Assembly (NCBI RefSeq): GCF_001427665.1
Contig: NZ_LMHC01000012.1
Location: forward strand, 249,223 to 313,222
From: Caulobacter sp. Root655
GTDB taxonomy: Bacteria > Pseudomonadota > Alphaproteobacteria > Caulobacterales > Caulobacteraceae
Length of the DNA: 64,000 nt
Direction: 5' to 3'
Shown here: piece after piece, positions 43,982 to 52,511 of the stretch
Numbering within the stretch: the first letter of the stretch is position 1
Layout: the number at the start of each line of letters is the position of its first letter
The notes under the pieces: generated by a model
What the model was told of the DNA's origin: nothing
What the model saw: only the letters and a program-made list of their open reading frames with translations
Databases searched by the model: none
Made by a program: the position numbers and the translations under genes

Positions 43982-44836
43982 ATGATCCAGCTGAGCCAGT
44001 TCGTTCGAACGCGCCGCGCGCCCATGATGGGCCTTGTCAGAATGGGGGCGCTGCTTGGCGGTCTGGCGCTGTTGGCCGGCCCGCAAGCCAATGCCGAGGC
44101 GGTGAAGGCGGGGCCGTGGCGCTCGATCTTCGACGGGCGGACCCTGGACGGCTGGACGCCGAAGATCGCCAAACATCCGGCCGGGGAAAACTACCGCCAG
44201 ACCTTCGTGGTCGACCATGGCGCGATCCGGGTTTCCTATGCCGGCTACGAGCGGTTCGACAGCCAGTTCGGGCACCTGTTCTACAAGACGCCCTTCAAGG
44301 CCTATCGCCTGCGCCTGATGTACCGGTTCGTCGATCCAGGCCTGCCAGATACGCCGACCTGGGCGCGCAGCAACAGCGGCGTGATGTTCCACAGCCAGAG
44401 CCCCGAGAGCATGACGCTGGACCAGTCGTTCCCCGTCTCCGTCGAGTTCCAGATCCTAGGCGACAAACGCGACGCTCCCAAGGCGACCGGCGCGGTGTGC
44501 ACGCCCGGCGTCAACATCACCTTCGACGGTGTCCTGGCCAAGGATCACTGCACGCCGCCGGCCAACGGCCCCACGATCGCCAACGGGACCTGGACCAAGC
44601 TTGAGCTCGACGTAATGCCGAACGGCGAGGTCTTCCAGAAGATCAACGGCGTGACCGTCCAGCACTATGCCGGACTGGCGTACGACCCCAAGGACACCGT
44701 CGCGCCGGGCGCCCAGGCCTATCTCGCCGCGCACGGCGACGCGCCCATCACGGAGGGCTACATCGCTCTGCAGAGCGAGGGCCATCCCGTCGAGTTCAAG
44801 GATATCGAAATCCAGGACCTGACGGCGCCGCGCTGA
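43982..44836 (+). CDS. DUF1080 (3-keto-disaccharide hydrolase) family protein
   Basis: This 284-residue protein has a signal-like N-terminus (MGALLGGLALLAGPQANAEA) and the concanavalin-like DUF1080 fold (SIFDGRTLDGWTPK; NSGVMFHSQSPE; NGTWTKLELDVMPNGEVF; EGYIALQSEGHPVEFKDIE). Members cleave 3-keto-glycosides made by GMC-type dehydrogenases. It diverges from the GMC gene, which supports this pathway role. An internal ATG at 44024 is an alternative start. Confidence 0.83.
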   Translation: MIQLSQFVRTRRAPMMGLVRMGALLGGLALLAGPQANAEAVKAGPWRSIFDGRTLDGWTPKIAKHPAGENYRQTFVVDHGAIRVSYAGYERFDSQFGHLFYKTPFKAYRLRLMYRFVDPGLPDTPTWARSNSGVMFHSQSPESMTLDQSFPVSVEFQILGDKRDAPKATGAVCTPGVNITFDGVLAKDHCTPPANGPTIANGTWTKLELDVMPNGEVFQKINGVTVQHYAGLAYDPKDTVAPGAQAYLAAHGDAPITEGYIALQSEGHPVEFKDIEIQDLTAPR

Positions 44837-44913
44837 GCCTGGCCGCCATGAACCGCTCGCGGGCCTCGGCCGGCGGGCGGTCCTCCGGGATGACTGATCT
44901 TTTTGCTTCAGCC

Positions 44914-45273
44914 CTATTTCTTCAGCGATCCCAGGTACTGGATCACGGCGGCGCGATCCTCCGCGCCCGGCGCGCCGACCAGCATCTTGGTCCCCGGGAC
45001 CGTCTTCCCCGGCGCCTTCAGGAAGGCGTCGAGCGCCTCGGGGGTCCAGGTGAGGGTCGAGGCCTTCATCGCGGCGCTGTAGCTATATCCGGCGGCGGTC
45101 CCCGCCTTGCGGCCGGCGACACCGGCCAGGGGCGGCCCCATCTTTCCCGGCGCGGGCTGCAGGGAGTGGCAGACCGTGCAGCGTTGTTCGAACACGGCCT
45201 GTCCCGGCGAGGCGGCGACGGCGCTGGTCGCCATGGCGGCCAGGGCGGCGGCGAGCATAAACGAGTACTTCAT
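44914..45273 (-). CDS. Small exported c-type cytochrome
   Basis: This 119-residue protein has a signal peptide (FMLAAALAAMATSAVAASP), a haem site CTVCH and a distal methionine in GTKML. It looks like a monohaem class I cytochrome c. It is the last gene of the MFS/isomerase operon and is the plausible electron acceptor for the periplasmic GMC dehydrogenase. I start at the ATG at 45273 with GGAG upstream. Confidence 0.86.
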   Translation of the reverse strand: MKYSFMLAAALAAMATSAVAASPGQAVFEQRCTVCHSLQPAPGKMGPPLAGVAGRKAGTAAGYSYSAAMKASTLTWTPEALDAFLKAPGKTVPGTKMLVGAPGAEDRAAVIQYLGSLKK

Positions 45274-45305
45274 CAAGACAGTCTCCGTCGGGGTGTGTCA
45301 GCGGC

Positions 45306-46361
45306 TCAGAGGCCCAATAGCCGGCGATTGCGACCGCCGTCGGGCGCGCTGCCGGCGAAGTCGTCGAACGCCCGATCGGTCACCTGGATGATGTGGTCGC
45401 GAATGAACGGCGCGCCTTCGCGGGCGCCCTGCTCGGGATGCTTCAGGGCGCATTCCCACTCGAGCACCGCCCAGCCGGGAAAGTCGTACTGGGCCAGCTT
45501 CGAGAAGATCGCCTTGAAGTCCACCTGGCCGTCGCCCAGCGAGCGGAACCGGCCGGGGCGGTCGACCCAGCCCTGGTAGCCGCCATAGACGCCGGACCGG
45601 GCCGATGGCCGGAACTCGGCGTCCTTGACGTGGAAGGCGCGGATCCGCTCGTGATAGCGGTCGATATAGCCCAGGTAGTCCAACTGCTGCAGCACGAAGT
45701 GGCTGGGATCGTAGAGGATGTTGGCGCGCGCGTGGCCCCCGACCTCGTCCAGGAAACGCTCGAACGTCGCGCCGTCGTGCAGGTCTTCGCCCGGATGGAT
45801 TTCGTAGCAGACGTCGACGCCCTCGTTCTCGAAGACGTCGAGGATGGGCTTCCAGCGGCGGCCGAGTTCGGCGAAGGCCTCCTCGACCAGGCCCGCCGGC
45901 CGCTGCGGCCACGGGTAGAGGTACGGCCAGGCCAGCGCGCCCGAGAAGGTGGCGTGGGCGTTCAGGCCCAAACGCCGGCTGGCGACGGCGGCGGCCTTCA
46001 CCTGCTCCACCGCCCAGACCTGGCGCTCCGCGGGCTTGCCGCGAAGTTCGGGCGGCGCGAAGCCGTCGAACAGTTCGTCATAGGCCGGATGGACGGCCAC
46101 CAGTTGCCCCTGGAGGTGGGTCGACAGCTCGGTGATCACCAGGCCGTGGCTGGCCAGCAGACCGGCGGTGTCGTCGCAATAGGTCTGGCTTTCAGCGGCC
46201 AGGGCCAGGTCGAAGAACGAGTCCGCCCCGCCGGTCGGCATCTGCACGCCGACATAGCCGAGATCGGCGACCCAGGCGGCCATCGTCTCCAGCTTGTCGA
46301 ACGGCGGCTCGGCGCCGATGAACTGCGCGAGGAAAATACCGGGTCCCTTGAGCGTCTTCAT
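45306..46361 (-). CDS. Sugar phosphate isomerase/epimerase-like TIM-barrel protein
   Basis: This 351-residue protein has the xylose-isomerase-like TIM barrel (AP endonuclease 2 superfamily) with metal ligands in CYEIHPGEDLHDG, LYDPSHFVLQQLDY, AFHVKDAEF and VLEWECALK. It has no signal peptide. Such enzymes in 3-keto-sugar loci act on the released keto sugar. It starts at an ATG overlapping the oxidoreductase stop. Confidence 0.82.
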   Translation of the reverse strand: MKTLKGPGIFLAQFIGAEPPFDKLETMAAWVADLGYVGVQMPTGGADSFFDLALAAESQTYCDDTAGLLASHGLVITELSTHLQGQLVAVHPAYDELFDGFAPPELRGKPAERQVWAVEQVKAAAVASRRLGLNAHATFSGALAWPYLYPWPQRPAGLVEEAFAELGRRWKPILDVFENEGVDVCYEIHPGEDLHDGATFERFLDEVGGHARANILYDPSHFVLQQLDYLGYIDRYHERIRAFHVKDAEFRPSARSGVYGGYQGWVDRPGRFRSLGDGQVDFKAIFSKLAQYDFPGWAVLEWECALKHPEQGAREGAPFIRDHIIQVTDRAFDDFAGSAPDGGRNRRLLGL

Positions 46362-47503
46362 CGCCCCTCTCCTTCCAGCGCCACCCAGCCCGCGTCCGCC
46401 CGGCTGGCGGCCACGGCGCGCTCGACGAAGGCCATGCCGCGCACGCCCTCCCCGATGTCGGGCACGAGCCCGCCTTCGCCGCCTTCGCCGATTGCATCGG
46501 CGAAGTCGCGATAGAGGTTGGCGAAAGCCTCGACGAAGCCTTCCGGATGACCGGTCGGCAGCCGCGTGGCGGCGCGAGCGGTCGCGCCCAGATAGGCCGA
46601 ACCGGCATGCAGCACCTGGGAGGGTCCGTCCAGCCAGTCCAGGGTCAGCTCCGTATGGCGCTCATGCGACCAGCTCAGGCCGCCCTTCTCGCCATAGACG
46701 CTGATCTTCAGGCCGTTGCGGGCGCCCGCCGAAATCTGCGAGGCGATCAGCACGCCGCGCGCACCGCCCTCGAACCGCAGCAGCACGTTGCAATCGTCGT
46801 CCAGAGCCCGCCCGGGAACCACCGTGGCGACGTCGGCGCACAGGCGTTCGACCCGAACCCCCGCCACGAACTCGGCGATGTTGAAGGCATGCACGCCGAT
46901 GTCGCCGATGCAACCGCCGACCCCCGACTGGGCCGGATCGGACCGCCAGCTGGCCTGCTTGTTGTCCTCGCGCTCGAGCGGCCGAGACAGCCAGCCTTGC
47001 GAATATTCGACGACGACCTTGCGCACCCGGCCGAGGTCGCCGCGAGCGACGATCTCGCGCGCCTCGCGGACCATCGGATAGCCCGTATAGACATAGGTCA
47101 GGCCATAGAGCTTGCCGGACGCGGCGACGATGTCGGCCAGGTCCCTGGCCTGCGCCAGGTTCAAGGTCGCGGGCTTGTCGCTCATCACGTGCAGGCCGCC
47201 GCGCAGCGCGGCGGCGGCGACGTCGAAATGCAGATGGTTGGGCGTCACCACCGCGACCAGATCGACTCCGTCGCCGCGCGCCCGTTCGGCCTCGATCATC
47301 GTATGATGATCCGGATAGACCCGGTCACGCGGCACGCCCCAGCCGTCAGCGGCCCGGGCGTTCTTCTCGGGATCGCGGCTGAACACGCCCGCCGTCAGCC
47401 GGATGCGGCCATCCAGCTCGGCGGCCATCCGGTGCACCGGTCCGATGAACGAGCCGGGGCCGCCGCCGACCATGGCCAACCGCAGGGGCGTCCGACCGCT
47501 CAT
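46358..47503 (-). CDS. Gfo/Idh/MocA-family oxidoreductase
   Basis: This 381-residue NAD(P)-dependent dehydrogenase has a Rossmann start (LRLAMVGGGPGSFIGPVHR), the second-motif lysine block MSDKPATLNLAQARDLADI and GGCIGDIGVHAFNIAEF in the C-terminal domain. It is typical of enzymes that reduce 3-keto sugars back to sugars. ATGA overlaps at both ends place it firmly in the operon. Confidence 0.85.
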   Translation of the reverse strand: MSGRTPLRLAMVGGGPGSFIGPVHRMAAELDGRIRLTAGVFSRDPEKNARAADGWGVPRDRVYPDHHTMIEAERARGDGVDLVAVVTPNHLHFDVAAAALRGGLHVMSDKPATLNLAQARDLADIVAASGKLYGLTYVYTGYPMVREAREIVARGDLGRVRKVVVEYSQGWLSRPLEREDNKQASWRSDPAQSGVGGCIGDIGVHAFNIAEFVAGVRVERLCADVATVVPGRALDDDCNVLLRFEGGARGVLIASQISAGARNGLKISVYGEKGGLSWSHERHTELTLDWLDGPSQVLHAGSAYLGATARAATRLPTGHPEGFVEAFANLYRDFADAIGEGGEGGLVPDIGEGVRGMAFVERAVAASRADAGWVALEGEGR

Positions 47504-48507
47504 CAGGCCGCGACGCTCGCCAGGTAGTCGAAGCTGATCTTGGCCGACTCCAGCCGGCTATGGGCGAACGGCGGTTCCTGCTCGACGAAGAAACCCCGGA
47601 CCCCGGCGGCGTAGGCGGCGGGCAGCAGCTTGGGCCAGTTGATCATGCCGCCGCCAACCTCGGTCGGGTCCTGTTGCAGCACGAAGTTGGGCTTGGTGGT
47701 CGCCTTGATATCCTTGACGTGCATCTGGGTGAACCGCCCCGGGTGCTTCTTCAGCATGGCGAACGGGTCCTGTCCCGCCGCCGTGACCCAGCCCGCGTCC
47801 ATTTCGAAGGTGACCAGGCTCGGGTCGGTGCCCTTCAGCAGGATCTCCATGCCGTTGGTGTCGCCCCCCTGGGTGTCTTTCAGCGGCGCGAACTCGAAAT
47901 TGTGGTTGTGGTAGCCCGTCACGATGCCGGCCTTCTTCAGGACGGCGGCCTTGGCGTTGAGGAAGTCGGCGTTCCACTTCCAGTCGTCGGCCGTCATCTG
48001 GGCGCCGGCCTGGCGCAGATCGGCGCCGCTGAAGCGGTCGGGAATGTAGAGGATCGGCATGATCGCCGCCTTCACGCCGATCACGTGCAGTTCGTCGGCC
48101 AGCTTGGCGAGATCGCCGCTGAAGCTGGAACCGTTGGCGCTCTTGGGCGAAATGTGGGCGCTGGGGCAGACCAGGCCCGCGCGGTCGAAGGCGGCGCGCA
48201 GCTCGGCCGGCGTGCGGCCCAGATAGCCGGCCAGTTCCACCGACTTGAAGCCGGTCTTGGCCACCGTGGCGAGCTGAGCGTCCAGCTCTTTCTGAAGGTC
48301 CGGACCCAGGGTGTAGAGCTGGATGCCCAGCGGCAGACCGTGGCGCTGGAAGAACGGCTTCCCGGCCGCGTTCGCGACGCAGGCATAGGCCGCGCCCAGA
48401 GTGGCGGCGCCGGCGGCCAGAAGGCCGCGCCGCGAAAGATCGACGCCGGCGGCCGGGTTTTCGAGAGCTGTTGAGCGCACGAGGCTTTCCTCTTTCTGAA
48501 TGGGCAT
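47503..48507 (-). CDS. Tat-exported sugar phosphate isomerase/epimerase-like protein
   Basis: This 334-residue protein has a twin-arginine signal (DLSRRGLLAAGAATLGAAYA), so unlike its partner at 45306-46361 it is exported. The TIM-barrel ligands appear in GYHNHNFEFAPL, FEMDAGWVTAAG, MHVKDIK and FFVEQEPP. It may act on periplasmic 3-keto-glycosides. The ATG at 48507 follows the MFS stop closely. A GTG at 48480 has a better Shine-Dalgarno (AGAGGAAA) and may be the true start. Confidence 0.83.
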   Translation of the reverse strand: MPIQKEESLVRSTALENPAAGVDLSRRGLLAAGAATLGAAYACVANAAGKPFFQRHGLPLGIQLYTLGPDLQKELDAQLATVAKTGFKSVELAGYLGRTPAELRAAFDRAGLVCPSAHISPKSANGSSFSGDLAKLADELHVIGVKAAIMPILYIPDRFSGADLRQAGAQMTADDWKWNADFLNAKAAVLKKAGIVTGYHNHNFEFAPLKDTQGGDTNGMEILLKGTDPSLVTFEMDAGWVTAAGQDPFAMLKKHPGRFTQMHVKDIKATTKPNFVLQQDPTEVGGGMINWPKLLPAAYAAGVRGFFVEQEPPFAHSRLESAKISFDYLASVAA

Positions 48508-48510
48508 GAG

Positions 48511-49773
48511 TCAGACCTGGGCCGGGCTGGCCGCGCCAGTGGGCGCGGCTTCGTCGGTTTCGGCGACTGGACCTCGCGTTGGCGGCTTGAAGAACACGGC
48601 CAGCAGAACCACCGCCGCCAGGGCCAAGCCGGTGGGGACCATGAACAGGCGCGTATAGTCGACCGTCGCCACCCCATCGGCCCCGGCGTGGGTCAGGCGA
48701 CCGATCAGGGTGGGGAACAGGAAGCTGGCCACGACATTGCCGACGCCCAGGATCAGCAGGTTGAACAGGCCCTGGGCGCTGGAGCGGACGTCCTTGGGGA
48801 AGACCGCGTCGACGAAGATGTAGACCGTGGCGAAGAAGAAGGCGTAGCAGATCCCGTGCAACAGCTGCACGGCCACGATCACCGGGATGCTGTCGGCGAA
48901 GAAGGCGAAGACCGCGAAGCGCGCGGCGTGGCCCAGGACGCCAACCATCATGGTGACCTTCCATCCCAGCCGCACCAGCACGCGGCCCAGCAGGAACATG
49001 GTCAGGATCTCGGCCACCTGGCCCAGGCTCAGCACCACCATGCTGAGGTTGCCGGCGATCCCGACCCGGTTGGTCAGGAAAGCGTCCGCCATCACGAAGT
49101 AGCCGTTGTGGATCACCGAATCGATGAAGGTGACGATGAACAGCACCAGGACGAACGGCGCGGCCAGCAGCTTGAAGGCCCGCCGCCAGGCCAGTTTGTC
49201 GATCCCCGCCGCGTCCTTGCGGGCCGGCGTGTGTGGCAGGGTCAGGGCGTAGCCGGCGAAGGCGAAGGAGATGATCGCCGCGACCAGGAAGATCCACCGC
49301 ACCTGCTCGGCCGTGGCGTGAGCGCCCAGCAGGAAGACGAAGGGCCAGCTGACCAGCACCCAGCCGACCGTGCCGCCCATGCGCACGGCGCCGAAATCGG
49401 CCGCCGGATCGCGCAAGTTGGCGAAGGCGATCGAGTTGGTCACCGACAGGGTCGGCACGTAGAGCAGACTGAAGAGCAGATAGCAGGCGAAGAACGGCCA
49501 GAAACTGGTCGAGAACGCCACCCCGACCAAGGCCAGGCCGCCGATCAGGTGGCTGACCGCCAGGAAGCGCTCGGCCGCGAAATTGCGATCGGCGAACTGG
49601 TTCGAGAAGAAGATCCCGACCAGCGCGGCCACGCCCCAGGCGCTGCCGACCAGCGATTGCTGCCAGGGCGCGAAGCCCAGCATGCCCATATAGGGGAATA
49701 TCTTCGGCGCCCAGGCGCCCCAGATCGCCAGCTGCAGCACCATCATCAGGAAGAGTCGGAAGCTCGTCTTCAT
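48511..49773 (-). CDS. MFS transporter, nucleoside:H+ symporter (NupG)-like
   Basis: This 420-residue inner-membrane protein has about 12 hydrophobic segments. The N-terminus (FLMMVLQLAIWGAWAPKIFP) and core (LLFSLLYVPTLSVTNSIAFA) resemble the NupG/XapB branch, which also occurs in sugar loci. It is the first gene of the five-gene operon, behind GGAGGG. In this context it probably moves the glycoside or keto sugar into the cytoplasm rather than a nucleoside (inference). Confidence 0.84.
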   Translation of the reverse strand: MKTSFRLFLMMVLQLAIWGAWAPKIFPYMGMLGFAPWQQSLVGSAWGVAALVGIFFSNQFADRNFAAERFLAVSHLIGGLALVGVAFSTSFWPFFACYLLFSLLYVPTLSVTNSIAFANLRDPAADFGAVRMGGTVGWVLVSWPFVFLLGAHATAEQVRWIFLVAAIISFAFAGYALTLPHTPARKDAAGIDKLAWRRAFKLLAAPFVLVLFIVTFIDSVIHNGYFVMADAFLTNRVGIAGNLSMVVLSLGQVAEILTMFLLGRVLVRLGWKVTMMVGVLGHAARFAVFAFFADSIPVIVAVQLLHGICYAFFFATVYIFVDAVFPKDVRSSAQGLFNLLILGVGNVVASFLFPTLIGRLTHAGADGVATVDYTRLFMVPTGLALAAVVLLAVFFKPPTRGPVAETDEAAPTGAASPAQV

Positions 49774-49842
49774 GTGTCCTGGCCCTCCCCGACCAGCATA
49801 GGCGGTCGTTTTCGACCCGTTTGGGTCTTGCCCGCTCCAATG

Positions 49843-49861
49843 TAATCGAAATCATCGATAA
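49843..49861. promoter_or_regulatory. Inverted repeat, candidate LacI-family operator
   Basis: ATCGA (49845-49849) and TCGAT (49855-49859) flank a 5-base spacer, with outer bases TA and AA extending the symmetry. It sits in the divergent region between the MFS operon and the LacI gene, where a local repressor would bind to control both. Confidence 0.5.
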
Positions 49862-49955
49862 CAGGGGTCTGCTGAAGCGGCAACCATGTAACGGCGGTGG
49901 AGCGCCCCACAGCTGCGCCTTGCAAAGGGGGCGGCATGCCGCCAGTGTCGCGCCG

Positions 49956-50969
49956 ATGGCCACCATTCAAGAAGTTGCGCGCGACGCGGGTGTCTCGACG
50001 GCGACGGTTTCGCGGGTGTTCAGCGCGCCCGAACTGGTGCTGGAGGCCACCCGCAAGAAGGTGATCGAGGCGGTCGCCCGCCTTGGCTATGAGCCAAACT
50101 TCGCGGCCAGGAGCCTGCGAACCCTGAGGACCGAGAAGATCCTGGTCACCGTGCCGGACATCTCCAACCCCTTCTTCTCGCAGGTGATCCGAGGGGTGGA
50201 GGAAGCGGCGATGGCGGCCGGCTACTCGGTTCTGCTGGGCGACACGCGTCACGAGGAAGCGCGCGAGGAACAGTACGCGGCGATGTTCCGGCGCAAGGAG
50301 GCCGATGGCCTGATCTTCCTGGGACACCGGCTTCCCGACACCCTGGCCGAGATCGTCGCCGCCAAGGGGCCGCGAACGCCCATCGTCAACGGCTGCGAGT
50401 TTCGCCCGGGCCTGGCGGTGTCCAGCGCCCACATCGACAACGAGGGCGCCGCCGCCGAGGTCATGGAGCACCTCTACGGCCTGGGACACACCCGCGTCGG
50501 GGTGGTGACCGGCCCGCTGGTCAGCCCGATCAGCAGCGACCGCCTGGCCGGCGTGCTGGCGGCGGCCCAGCGCCATGGCCGGGCCAGCGCCCTGCGCATC
50601 GCCATCGGCGACTTCTCCATCGAATCCGGCGTGCGCCGGACCGGCGAACTGCTCGACGAACCCGGCCGGCCGACGGCCGTCTTCTGCTTCAGCGACGAGA
50701 TGGCGATGGGCGCGCTCGAGGCGATCCGCCAGCGGGGCCTGCGCTGCCCTCGGGACGTCTCGTTGGTCGGCTTCGACGACATCCGCTTCGCCCAGTACCT
50801 GGACCCGCAACTGACCACGGTCAGCCAGCCGATGGAGCAGATCGGCCACGAGGTCGTCCGGTTGCTGCTCGACATCCTGGCCGACCGCGCCAGCGCCCTG
50901 CAGAACGTCACCCTGCCCCACCGCCTCGTCGTCCGATCGAGCACGGCCCCGCCGCCCGATCCGAGCTAG
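49956..50969 (+). CDS. LacI-family transcriptional repressor
   Basis: This 337-residue protein has the LacI N-terminal HTH (ATIQEVARDAGVSTATVSRV), the hinge (NFAARSLRTLRTEKILV) and a periplasmic-binding-like effector domain ending with SLVGFDDIRFAQYLDPQLTT. The start is at MATIQEV; an upstream in-frame stretch from 49821 is not protein-like. It diverges from the MFS operon and probably represses it until a glycoside-derived inducer is present. The stop lies in the repeat that follows. Confidence 0.9.
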   Translation: MATIQEVARDAGVSTATVSRVFSAPELVLEATRKKVIEAVARLGYEPNFAARSLRTLRTEKILVTVPDISNPFFSQVIRGVEEAAMAAGYSVLLGDTRHEEAREEQYAAMFRRKEADGLIFLGHRLPDTLAEIVAAKGPRTPIVNGCEFRPGLAVSSAHIDNEGAAAEVMEHLYGLGHTRVGVVTGPLVSPISSDRLAGVLAAAQRHGRASALRIAIGDFSIESGVRRTGELLDEPGRPTAVFCFSDEMAMGALEAIRQRGLRCPRDVSLVGFDDIRFAQYLDPQLTTVSQPMEQIGHEVVRLLLDILADRASALQNVTLPHRLVVRSSTAPPPDPS

Positions 50970-51136
50970 AGCACGTTTGCTTCAGATTGAATCGTGCTTC
51001 TCAAATTCCGTTTCCCCGACGAAGGTCGGGGCCCAGGTGAAACCCACGAGCTTCTCCTGATGAATCTGGGTCCCGGCCTTCGCCGGGAAAACGGCGTTTG
51101 GGGCGGGCGCTTCAATGTAAACCAAACGCGCTCTAG
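50966..51136. repeat. CTAG-bounded composite inverted repeat, copy 3
   Basis: CTAG at 50966-50969 and 51133-51136 form the ends. Outer arms CTAGAGCACGTTTGCTTCAG and CTAGAGCGCGTTTGGTTTAC are near-identical. Inner arms are the CCGTTTCCCCGACGAAGG type. The centre nearly matches copy 1 in reverse. One end contains the LacI stop and the other the DUF1080 stop on the opposite strand, so both convergent genes end inside it. Confidence 0.8.
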
Positions 51137-51924
51137 CGCCGCGGCGGCAGTTCGCGGACCCAGATGTCGCGGAAGCTGATCGGCGCGCTGGGGTCGCCAT
51201 GGGCCTGCAGCTTGATCGGCGCTGGCCCGTGGGGCCGATAGGCGGGCTTGCCGATGTAGACGGTGTCGCCGGCCAGGACGGCGTTGTCCTGCACCAGCAC
51301 GCCGTTGTGGAGCACGGTCGCCGTGGCGGGCGAGATCAGCGTGCCGTCCGCGCCGAACACCGGCGCCCTCCAGACCACGTCATAGGTCTGCCACTCCCCC
51401 GGCTTGCGGCTGGCGTTCGCCAGGGGCGGATGCTGCTTGTAGAGACTGGCGGCCTGGCCGTTCACATAGGTCGGATTGTCGTGGGAATCGAGAATTTGCA
51501 GCTCGTAGCCCCGGTCGCCGGGGCCGGTGGACGCCAGGAAGACGCCGCTGTTGCCCCGCGCCTGTCCCGCCCCGGCGATGTCCGCCGGGATCCGCCATTC
51601 CAGATGCAGCTGGTAATCGCGGAAGCTCCGCCTGGTTTCGATGTTCCCGCGCGCCTTGTTCACGGTCAGCACGCCGTCCGCGACGGTCCAGGCGGCCGGT
51701 GACTTGTCCTGGGTCGAGACCCATTCGTCCTGGTCATCGCCATCGAACAGCACGACGGCGTCCGACGGCGCGCCGCCGACTTGGCTTGCTGGGGTGACCA
51801 CCGCCGGCGCGGGCTTCCAGACCTCGGTGTCCTCCGGTCGGGTCTGAGCCACGACCGGTGACCCCGCCAACAGCCCGCCAAGGCCAAGCATCACGGATGC
51901 GAAAACAACACGCTTCGGCTTCAT
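51133..51924 (-). CDS. Second DUF1080 (3-keto-disaccharide hydrolase) family protein
   Basis: This 263-residue protein has a signal peptide (VVFASVMLGLGGLLAGSPVV) and the DUF1080 fold (DAVVLFDGDDQDEWVS; NSGVFLASTGPGDRGYELQI; NPTYVNGQAASLYKQHPPL; PAPIKLQAHGDPSAPISF). It differs from the protein at 43982-44836 and more closely resembles the LamG/DUF1080 type that keeps the YKQ-P segment. It is convergent with the LacI gene and probably completes the keto-glycoside hydrolase set. Confidence 0.84.
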   Translation of the reverse strand: MKPKRVVFASVMLGLGGLLAGSPVVAQTRPEDTEVWKPAPAVVTPASQVGGAPSDAVVLFDGDDQDEWVSTQDKSPAAWTVADGVLTVNKARGNIETRRSFRDYQLHLEWRIPADIAGAGQARGNSGVFLASTGPGDRGYELQILDSHDNPTYVNGQAASLYKQHPPLANASRKPGEWQTYDVVWRAPVFGADGTLISPATATVLHNGVLVQDNAVLAGDTVYIGKPAYRPHGPAPIKLQAHGDPSAPISFRDIWVRELPPRR

Positions 51925-52149
51925 TTCCGTTCGTCACTCCATGGCGAGGCGTCGACACCATAGCCGCCAAGACGCGGTACGCCAGCCCGCATGAACTTCA
52001 CGGACCTCAGGCTCAACTCGCGCCTTGCTCCATCGCCGACACCTCGCGCCAAGGCATGGACCGCCCTCCTCAAGAGCTTCATCCAGCCAATGATGTGTCA
52101 GCCATCTCCCCGAACACCCGTCAGGCATCTCCCCGGTCTGAACGCCAAC
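51925..52149. other. Non-coding or degraded stretch with two IS-end-like repeats
   Basis: No protein-like frame was found apart from the 3' tail of the autotransporter remnant. GTCAGCCATCTCCCCG (52098-52113) and GTCAGGCATCTCCCCG (52121-52136) form a direct repeat that resembles insertion-sequence ends, but no transposase is present. Confidence 0.35.
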
Positions 52150-52335
52150 GCCGGAGATGACGCCGGACAGGCTCAGCGTGACCCCTGCATCGGTGAGCGG
52201 CGTGCCCGCGCCAATCAGGTTGACCGCGCGGGTCGAACCGAAGCTCGAGGTCGTGTTCAGCGTGCCGCCGTTGAAGCTGAGCGACCCGGCCGCCGCGCCA
52301 AGGTTGGCGTCGCTCGCGATGCGGAGCGTACCCGC
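52150..52335 (-). pseudogene. Remnant of an autotransporter passenger repeat (PATR-like)
   Basis: On the minus strand the frame reads GTLRIASDANLGAAAGSLSF, then NGGTLNTTSSFGSTRAVNL and DAGVTLSLSGVISG, the hallmark of passenger-associated transport repeats in beta-helical autotransporters. There is no start codon. Upstream (52336-52375) the similar TVTIDNSL block is in another frame, so the fragment is frameshifted, and it runs on into unrelated sequence at its 3' end. It is a decayed piece of a large adhesin-like gene. Confidence 0.65.
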
Positions 52336-52472
52336 AGGCTGTTGTCGATCGTCACCGTGCCGGGCGCCGCCGAGAAGATACTACCGGGCCGACAAGCTCC
52401 GCAGCCTCTTAAGATCGATGGCGCAAGGAGCACCGCCAGTCAAAAGCTTCTATTGGCTGAGACATTTCGGCA

Positions 52473-52511
52473 GGGGATCAGTTCGGGGGATCAGTTCGGG
52501 AGGGGGATCAC
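52473..52511 (-). repeat. Tandem CCGAACTGATCCCC units at the mini-YD gene end
   Basis: GGGGATCAGTTCGG occurs at 52473-52486 and again at 52486-52499, with a partial third GGGGATCA at 52504-52511. On the minus strand the last codons and TGA of the mini-YD gene are part of the first unit read, so the duplication copies the end of the gene. Confidence 0.55.

Noticed and set aside
48511-49773. Assigning the MFS protein to the purine locus
   Set aside because: It resembles nucleoside symporters, but it is the first gene of the keto-glycoside operon and far from the purine genes.
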